Source of the DNA: Paratinospora sagittata
Lineage: Eukaryota > Streptophyta > Magnoliopsida > Ranunculales > Menispermaceae
Assembly: GCA_035771175.1 (NCBI GenBank)
Contig: CM069613.1
Location: 3,034,001-3,098,000, forward strand
Direction: 5' to 3'
Length of the DNA stretch: 64,000 nt
Part shown: positions 56,929 through 64,000 of the stretch, in pieces
Position numbering within the stretch: the first letter of the stretch is position 1
How the letters are laid out: the number at the start of each line of letters is the position of its first letter
Position numbers and translations under genes: made by a program
The notes under the pieces: model-generated
What the model saw: only the letters and a program-made list of their open reading frames with translations
Databases searched by the model: none
What the model was told of the DNA's origin: nothing

Positions 56929-59900
56929 ATATCCTTGAGGGTTATGTTGTACAACTCCCCACCCCAAAAAAATAAAATAAAATAATGAATTATGAGATTC
57001 TTACATGCTTACAACTCAACTCAGTAAAGCCTATTCTCAACTGCAGATTTGGAGACGCTTAGTTGATCTCAAATAGATTTTAGTCATATGAGAATTTGTT
57101 TGAAATTAACCTCTCCATACTAGATTTACTCCTCAGTTGAGTTATCATTCTATTTGCATTTCTTCCTGAAGCATGCAAGCATTGGAGCATTTATTACCTC
57201 TTGAAATGGGTTAGCAACGTCTGAACAAGATGGCAGAAAGGGCTTTTAAAGGATAGGAAGGAATCCTAAAATTTTCATTTTCTAATCATTCAATTCTTTA
57301 TAATTGTTAGTCCAAAGAATGTGTGGGTCATCAATTTGGGGAGAGGTCTCTCTTAAAAGGGAGAATGTTGTGATACTGAGTGTTGTTACATAGTGCTTGC
57401 ATTTTTCTTTTCCTGTCTTCTTCCCCCTTTTTTGTTTCTTCATTTGTGTACACTATTTTTGATAAAAAAGGAACTTGTTCAATATCCTGAATTAGGATAA
57501 AGCACCATGTGTACCTTTTTTTGAAGTGATCAACTTCATGATATTCTTATAGCTTGGTGGTTGTGTTACTTGTGTATATAGGTTTCTAGTAAATTTGAAA
57601 ATTTTCTAGATTTCTCATTATTCCTACTATTTCTTAAGGAGGGTGAATTGGGTTGTTCTTTTGTAAAAATCTCCTTTACAGTATTTACAAACTTCTTCCC
57701 TATTTTGGGGTTCATAGAGGGTCATAATCATTTTCCTTGTGGTGACAAATTCCTCCCCATCCCTTACTAGATGCATCAGTCTGTAAAATCTTGTAAATGT
57801 TTTCTTTGGGTAATTTGAAGGTGGTAATTCTTTTTATGTGGTTTGAGTTTTTTCTTTTTGTTCATCTTCTGAGTTAAAATATATTGCCCATTTTTTGTTT
57901 TACCATTTTTGAGTGGAAAGGTCCTTGGCATGCTGGTTTTGATTTTGGATGAAGTATGAAATTGGCTTTGTTTATGTTTTTACAATGAGAATAATCTAAA
58001 GTTTATTATTTGATTTGGTTGACAAGATCTGGGATGTTGGGACTGGAAAGCTAAAACTTACATTAACAGGACATATTGAACAAATACGCGGTTAGTCCTT
58101 TTTAGTACTTATATTAGCATTTACTTCTACACATAGTTCATGATTTGTATATTTGTGACTATTGGATGGACCTTGGGACTTCAACCTCATTTCAATTGAC
58201 AAAGTAAAAGTTTATGTTTTTATTTGTAGGCCTTGCTGTGAGCCAGCACCATACCTATATGTTCTCCGCTGGGGATGACAAACAAGTCAAATGTTGGGAC
58301 CTAGAACAGAACAAGGTCGGTTCTCACATAGTAAAATGCTTTTTGTAAGCTTAATTTTGTGTCGCAATTCTCGTTAAGATCGGTTAAATTTTTCTTTATA
58401 CAGGTTATCCGTTCTTACCATGGGCATCTAAGTGGTGTTTATTGCTTAGCTCTTCATCCAACAATTGACATTTTACTTACTGGGGGCCGTGATTCTGTCT
58501 GTCGGGTATAAATTATATTCATCTTTGCAACTTAATGTAATGTATTGTTTATACTTGATAATTCTATACTCATACCATTCGTTTGCTTTTGTAAAGCTTT
58601 TAGGTACTATAGACTGCAGAGTTTTTTTTTGAAAAGCTAATTTACATGTTTCAATGCAATGTTGCAGGTCTGGGATATTCGTAGTAAAATGCAGATTCAT
58701 GCTCTTTCTGGACATGACAACACTGTGTGTTCTGTTTTTACCCGACCTACGGTATGCCCTTTCCAACTAGGAAATGATGATCATATAGTAAATTTATAAT
58801 GTTAAAGTTGCATGTCATTAATTAGCATCCAATTCCCCTTGAGTTTTCTTTGTCATGGACTCATAGACATAATTTCTCTTGAGCTTTTGTTTGCAAGTGT
58901 TGGTTCCATGAATGTCCTCTTCTTCCCCTTACATGAAGAACAAGAAGATTAGTCTTTTTGTAATTGTGTAAGATAACTGTGCCAAACCTAGACTGGTGAT
59001 AGAAGTTTTGTCGAGAATTGTGGAACTGGAAGTGAGTACAACAATTCTTGGGAATGGTGGTAATCGTGTATTTCTACATGCTTGAACTTTGTTGCAGTTA
59101 TCATCATGATTTTAAGGAGGAACTTTAGCCTTAGCATCCGAGAGAATGTTGGAATTTGTAACACATGGCCAGGTCTTTCTTTAAGCATGTCGCATGTCTT
59201 ATTGCTTTGCGTGACCTAACGCAAATGAAATACCTATCTTTTGTGGAATCCTAACTCGGCTACAAAAGAGAGAGGGGGTGGGAAGGTTTCTTGAGGATTG
59301 ATTAGAACAGTGTCCCTATGTGAATTGATCTTTGTTTGTTACACAACATGCAGAATTACTTTATAGGAATATTTGACATTACGTTCTCATTTTCATCATT
59401 CCAGACAAATTCTTAAGTTCTTTTTACAATTTAATTAGCTGAGATGGTAACGTGGAGTACTTTGAATTGTAGCATATGTATGCAATGCTATAAATATTTT
59501 AGATGGACACTTTATAATTTTATATTTTTCTTTTCTTTTAGAAACTTGATAATCCTCTGCCTTTAATTATTATTATTATTTTTTTGTTTTGGGGGCGGGG
59601 GTTGTAAAACAGGATCCACAAGTTGTTACTGGCTCCCATGATACAACCATCAAGTTCTGGGATCTGAGATATGGTATTTTTTCTTTCTGCAGTCAACTCT
59701 TGTGCACAACCACACACAAATTTCTTCATCTGATTTCTTCTTTTTTGCAGGAAAAACAATGGTAACTCTCACTCACCATAAAAAATCTGTCCGGGCAATG
59801 GCGCAGCATCCTAAAGAGTATTCATCTGATTATTGTACTCGTTCCTTTGTGCAAAAGCAGTATCTCTTATTATATCAAATTTACATCATAGTTTTTTGAG

Positions 59901-60971
59901 TTTTTAAATTTACATTATTGACTTTTAGTTATCTTATCATTATTTCAATGTATGTTCTTTAGCTTTCTATTTAAGTTGGCATCATCATTTCTCATATTTC
60001 AGGCATTGCTTTGCATCAGCGTCAGCTGACAACATAAAAAAATTCAACCTTCCAAAAGGAGAGTTTTTGCATAATATGCTGTAAGTGTCTGGCAACCTAT
60101 AATTGTGTGAAATAGATAAACATACCTGTGAGGCTGTGATTGATTTTGGAATAACATGGCATTTCTTGAGCAGCTCTCAACAAAAAACTATTATTAATGC
60201 AATGGCTGTCAATGAAGATGGAGTGATGGCTACAGCAGGTATTTTATGCATAAACTTTTGGTTTGATGCGTGCATATATTCAATTAACATATTGAGAAGG
60301 TTGCCTTCCAGTCGAACCAATGACATTTCTATTCTTCTTCCTGGCTAAGGTTTCCCTTGATAAAATGAATGACACTAACTATCCAATGTAATTATAAGTT
60401 TCTTTCAGAAGAAGCACGGGGAGGATTGGGACTCTTTTCATAATTTGATTTGATCTAAAATTCTTCATAGTACTAGGTTCTGACATGGGATTCACTTAAT
60501 CTTGTGGCCGAGACCATATGGCAAGGAATGACCGTCTACTTATTTTGAGGAAGATAAATGAGGAATAGAACATGCTGCAAACAAAAATTTAAACTTTTCT
60601 TCTTTTTGTTTTTTTGTTTTTTTGTTGGAAGGTGACAATGGGAGCTTGTGGTTCTGGGATTGGAAAAGTGGCCATAATTTCCAGCAAGCCCAAACGATTG
60701 TGCAACCTGGTATTTTGCCTTGAGATACACAATTCTCTTCTCCATAATTCTCATGATTTGCAGTGACGTTAAACAATCTAATATTTTGTGTACATCAGGT
60801 TCATTGGACAGTGAAGCTGGCATTTATGCGCTCTCCTATGACATAACTGGTTCAAGACTTATCACTTGTGAGGCTGACAAGACAATAAAAATGTGGAAAG
60901 AAGATGAAAACGCAACTCCAGAAACCCATCCCCTTAACTACAAGCCACCAAAAGAACTCCGGAGATTCTAA
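52839..60971 (+). CDS. PRL1: Pleiotropic regulatory locus 1 (PRL1) WD40 protein
   Basis: Seventeen exons: 52839-52972, 53225-53249, 53417-53537, 54714-54792, 54916-54978, 55753-55837, 56714-56806, 58027-58090, 58230-58315, 58404-58505, 58668-58751, 59613-59673, 59751-59817, 60003-60080, 60174-60238, 60632-60709, 60799-60971. All phases agree, giving 485 residues, about the family length (486 in Arabidopsis from memory). The N-terminus ([20 protein letters not shown]) precedes a linker and seven WD40 repeats (about 165-470; [38 protein letters not shown]). The end is [11 protein letters not shown]1 is a core subunit of the MOS4/Prp19 splicing complex, and in Arabidopsis it also acts as a DWD substrate receptor for CUL4-DDB1 and in sugar and stress signalling. 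Exon 2 has only 25 bp. No damage seen. Confidence 0.96.
56884..56925. repeat. (TA)n microsatellite in a PRL1 intron
   Basis: About 20 TA units in the 1.2-kb intron between exons 7 and 8. Confidence 0.9.
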
Positions 60972-62757
60972 TGGTATTACCAGTTGACCTTTCGTGGTCT
61001 CGCTAGCCTCATGCATGTACACCACTTGCCATTCTCTGGAAAGCTTTTACTCATCAAGCTGGAGTTCGGTAAAAGAAAATTCTGTTCATTTTAATTTTTG
61101 AAGTCGTTTGCATCAGAAATCTGAACCTTCAGTTTGAACAAATTGGTAATTTTATCAATAGGGGTGAAAGCTTTGTTGTGTTTGTTTCTGGTATTATTAT
61201 AGTATTCTATGCTCATGGTAAATGGGAGAGTTCTTCCTGTTATATTTATTCTCATCCGCTCTTCCCCCTGTAAATTCAGTCACTGAGTGCTTTAGGAAAC
61301 CAATTTTGAAATGCTGGAAATTTGTAAAGAACTACATCGAATCTTTTACCATGGCGTCTATGCCGGTTATTTTCTCTTTCTGTTCTTATTTCTGTCTAAT
61401 ATACACCACACATGTATGTATTCCATTTCAGCAGGATCACCAGTGCAATGCCTGGATATGATATCAATTATTGAATTCAATTAGCTATACCTGACATATG
61501 ATAAACTAGCAACAATTAAGTAAATATAGAAGTACAGAATTCAAAGATTAGAATTCGTCTGCTTTTTATTTTTTTTTGGTTTTTCACGAGGTATTCCTAT
61601 ACCTTTCAAGTACTTTCAAGTATGTACTTGTCCTTGTTCGAGGCGGGAGCAGAATGATAACCTTGGAACTCAATTGGTTAATACGTCTGCTCTTGATCCG
61701 AGGCATCTACGTCTTATCTAAATCAACGAGATATGAGTAGAGATCCATGCCCAAATGGGTCAGTGGTGCTTAGGGAAGAGTGATAACAAATTGGTTAGTT
61801 CTTGTTTGTTATTATTCATTGCTAAATAGGCAAGGCTTACGTGGTAACATTAGATTGAATTAGGCTCGTTTTATACACAATTAAGTCAAAATAAAAAACA
61901 AAATGTTCATTAGAAAATAAGTGTCTACACCATCTGTAAGTAAGATTTTGTAGGATTCGTTTCCCTTCTTCAAACTTTGCATATATAGCGCATTATGTTT
62001 CTATTTTCTTAATAATTTTCATATAACAAACAAGATCACTATAAAACAGATACAATAAGAGATCAAGATCTACTGCTTTATTTTCCTCTGCAAAGAGTGG
62101 TTGATGCTGTGTGCAACCACAGCATCAACAGCAAACAACAGAAGCAATGGGAAATTATCATTTGATTCTTTGCAAAACCACTAATGATGCAGTGGTTAGA
62201 AAGACGGATTACATTCCTAAAATACCCGGTGAAAGCACTTGCTGTAGCAAAAGCTTGCAAGCCACCTAGAGGAGAAAAATCACAATAATATTCACTCTCT
62301 GATGCCAGCAACTTCTTGATTTCTTCAAAAGCTGAGACAGAAGTGATTGATTTCCTATTGTTTCTGTCAACCAGCAGAAGATTTCAGTTCTTGTGATGCA
62401 GAACTTGCTTTTGCTTCTATTACGTATTCATTAAGGCATCCGAAATTCAACATCATACAATTGTATTTTTAAAATATAACCAGTTAGACACATGCTCTGC
62501 TTTAGCAACAATTTTGAGCCTACTCTGAAGAACAAAGTGAAAGAAATTAATCATTAATGCCACTTGGATCCCGTAGTATATAGTAACAACATTTTCAGTC
62601 CACTGCATACAATTGGCTATAGGTGGGAGAAGTGTTAAAGAGTCTTCAACAAAGCTGAACATGGTACTCTAAATAGTCAGAGTAATATGACTGACGCATT
62701 TGTTTGTAAAGAAAGCCTGGCGATTTGTGTAGGACGCCATATTATATTCTTAAACTC
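60972..62757. other. Convergent intergenic region: PRL1 and SmD2 3' UTRs
   Basis: PRL1 (+) and SmD2 (-) converge. PRL1 3' UTR probably extends a few hundred bases. The part right of about 62050 may be SmD2 3' UTR on the minus strand, where a 77-codon open frame (62078-62311, minus) has no recognisable domain. No other gene or element is supported. Confidence 0.5.
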
Positions 62758-63229
62758 TCACTTGGGATTCCTGAGAACAATGATAACTGAATCACCACGA
62801 AGGAACATCTTACTGATGAACCTATCCTTGTTAACTGGATTAGCTTTCTTCTTCCCTTTTCCAGTCTTTGGAATCTGATCACAATAAGAAAATGCCTTTG
62901 TTAGGTGCAACTCATGTAAAAGATTGAATAATCAGTCAACTCTTACACAAAACTGACCTCTGTCCACATCTCCCTGACATTTTCAAGAACCATGTTGCAG
63001 TGACGATCAAAGGCTCTTACACGACCAAGAAGTTTTCTGTTGTTGCGACAATTAATGAGCACCTACAGGAAAATAGAGGTTTGAATGACTTTACCAGTGC
63101 ACCACCAAGGTGTGCCCTTCAATTAAAAACATGTGATCCCCCCTTCCCACAACCAAAAAAAAAGTCCAAGGAAAAGATAAATGATTCTGCCAAATTAAAT
63201 CCTTTCTCAATGATGCATCAAAGCAATGA

Positions 63230-63262
<33 letters not shown>

Positions 63263-63428
63263 TCACACCCCTATATGGCAGTGGCAGTCTAATAAGTTAG
63301 ACTAAATTACAACAGATTAAATGCTTAAAAAAGAAGATATTATATGAAATTACTTGAGTGTTATTCTTGACACTCATCATCAGAACAGAAAACGGCCCTG
63401 TGCTGAACTCCTCTTCCTCATTCTTTAC
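62758..63428 (-). CDS. SMD2: Small nuclear ribonucleoprotein Sm D2, 5' end outside the window
   Basis: Sm-ring subunit of spliceosomal U1, U2, U4 and U5 snRNPs. Minus-strand exons: 63428-63354 (25 codons, acceptor GTGACAG|GTA), 63062-62958 (35 codons, acceptor CTGTAG|GTG) and 62874-62758 (38 codons plus stop, acceptor GATCAG|ATT). All joins are in phase 0. The 98 visible residues cover Sm1 ([20 protein letters not shown] and [19 protein letters not shown]) and Sm2 ([20 protein letters not shown]). The D2-specific insert [15 protein letters not shown] lies between them. About ten N-terminal residues, including the start codon, should lie right of 64000 or in an exon I could not recognise. No lesions were found. 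Confidence 0.93.
63232..63260. repeat. Poly-A run in a SmD2 intron
   Basis: About 29 A residues on the plus strand (poly-T on the SmD2 sense strand), within the intron between the first two visible exons. No attached retroelement was recognised. Confidence 0.85.
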
Positions 63429-64000
63429 CTGTCACAAAATAGTTTGGATAAGAATTGACAGCTCAAATTGGTAATATTCATCACATGGAAAAAAACAATC
63501 TTCAACCAAGTTAGGGAAAACTGCAAATCAACCAAGCCTTGAAGAAAACTAAAACTTGCAAGACAGTAAGAAAAAACACAAAGGAAATGAATTGACATGT
63601 TGATGCAATGGGAACATATGTACAACAGTACAAGAAACTCACTTATCACATGAGTAGTGTGATCTTACTTATATCATTTCTAATTTCAGTTTTTCTCACA
63701 AGTTTTGTTTATTTGCTGCTATCTTTTAAACTTTACTTTGGACATGTCATTCTCTATAATCCATGGCTGTTTATGAGATCATATAAATAGTCCAACAAAG
63801 TGAAGGTTCCAACTTAATGAGGATAAGCACGTGCCAAATCTGGGTTGTGCATGAGCTAAGCACTCATGCTACCTAATGATCTTAAGCCTGCACAAACCCT
63901 CAACTCTTACTCCTACCCTAATTTAATTTTATCATCTTTATTTTATCAAATATCGTCTATCTAACCAATCTTGATTTAAGTTTGGGCTTGATGATGTATG
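63429..64000. other. 5' intron of SmD2 and window edge
   Basis: This should be intron DNA upstream of the first visible SmD2 exon. A short first exon encoding the N-terminus was looked for on the minus strand and not found, so it is probably beyond 64000. Confidence 0.45.

Noticed and set aside
61650..61760. Possible tRNA or SINE head (AACTCAATTGGTTAATACG)
   Set aside because: No B box at the proper distance, no acceptor stem, no flanking duplication.
1..64000. CRISPR array, operons, LTR retrotransposon pairs or organelle DNA insertions
   Set aside because: No regular spacer-repeat array, no paired long terminal repeats and no stretch I recognise as plastid or mitochondrial sequence; the spliced genes show this is nuclear plant DNA.

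Overview
The window is nuclear DNA of a flowering plant, most likely a eudicot and perhaps a woody rosid (the last point is a guess). The evidence is GT-AG introns throughout, AT-rich intergenic DNA, plant-type housekeeping genes, two plant non-LTR retrotransposon (LINE) families, an Au-type SINE, hAT MITEs and a Mutator-like element. I see no CRISPR array, operon, rRNA gene or convincing tRNA gene.

Genes, left to right: (1) the 3' two thirds of a 26S proteasome ATPase RPT1 gene (+, 949-2705), whose N-terminal exons are not in the window; (2) an intronless membrane-anchored DnaJ/DUF1977 co-chaperone (+, 4822-5865); (3) NDUFS5, the small CHCH subunit of mitochondrial complex I (-, 15483-8596), two exons split by a 6.6-kb intron full of repeats; (4) a DExH-box helicase with two CCCH zinc fingers, DExH8-type (+, 23066-41856, 14 exons, predicted 1,024 aa), with one 8.9-kb intron holding a SINE and a nearly full-length LINE; (5) a two-exon unrecognised plant protein (+, 43470-46353); (6) the LYR-motif mitochondrial assembly factor MZM1 (+, 47448-50740); (7) the WD40 splicing-complex protein PRL1 (+, 52839-60971, 17 exons, 485 aa); (8) most of snRNP core protein SmD2 (-, 63428-62758), whose first exon lies beyond the right edge. 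These are independent housekeeping functions: proteostasis (1, 2), mitochondrial assembly and respiration (3, 6) and RNA processing (4, 7, 8).

Mobile DNA is the most unusual part. At about 16.0-22.3 kb a 5'-truncated LINE with endonuclease, reverse transcriptase and RNase H has an ORF2 that is open except for one insertion. That insertion is a 1,386-bp Mutator-like element with a perfect 9-bp target duplication and long inverted termini. It carries arrays of 37-bp palindromes on both sides of a three-exon gene fragment with intact splice sites, which resembles the N-terminus of a family-28 (sterol-glucosyltransferase-like) glycosyltransferase. This is a Pack-MULE nested inside a LINE. A second, decayed LINE of a different lineage (no RNase H) sits in the helicase intron with a perfect 17-bp target duplication and is itself split by a 901-bp hAT-type element with a perfect 8-bp duplication.

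Exon boundaries were set by eye from splice consensus, reading phase and remembered family sequence. No alignment, transcript data or database search was available. I found no clear candidate for a wholly new biological system; the Pack-MULE and the N-terminally incomplete RPT1 locus are the best leads.
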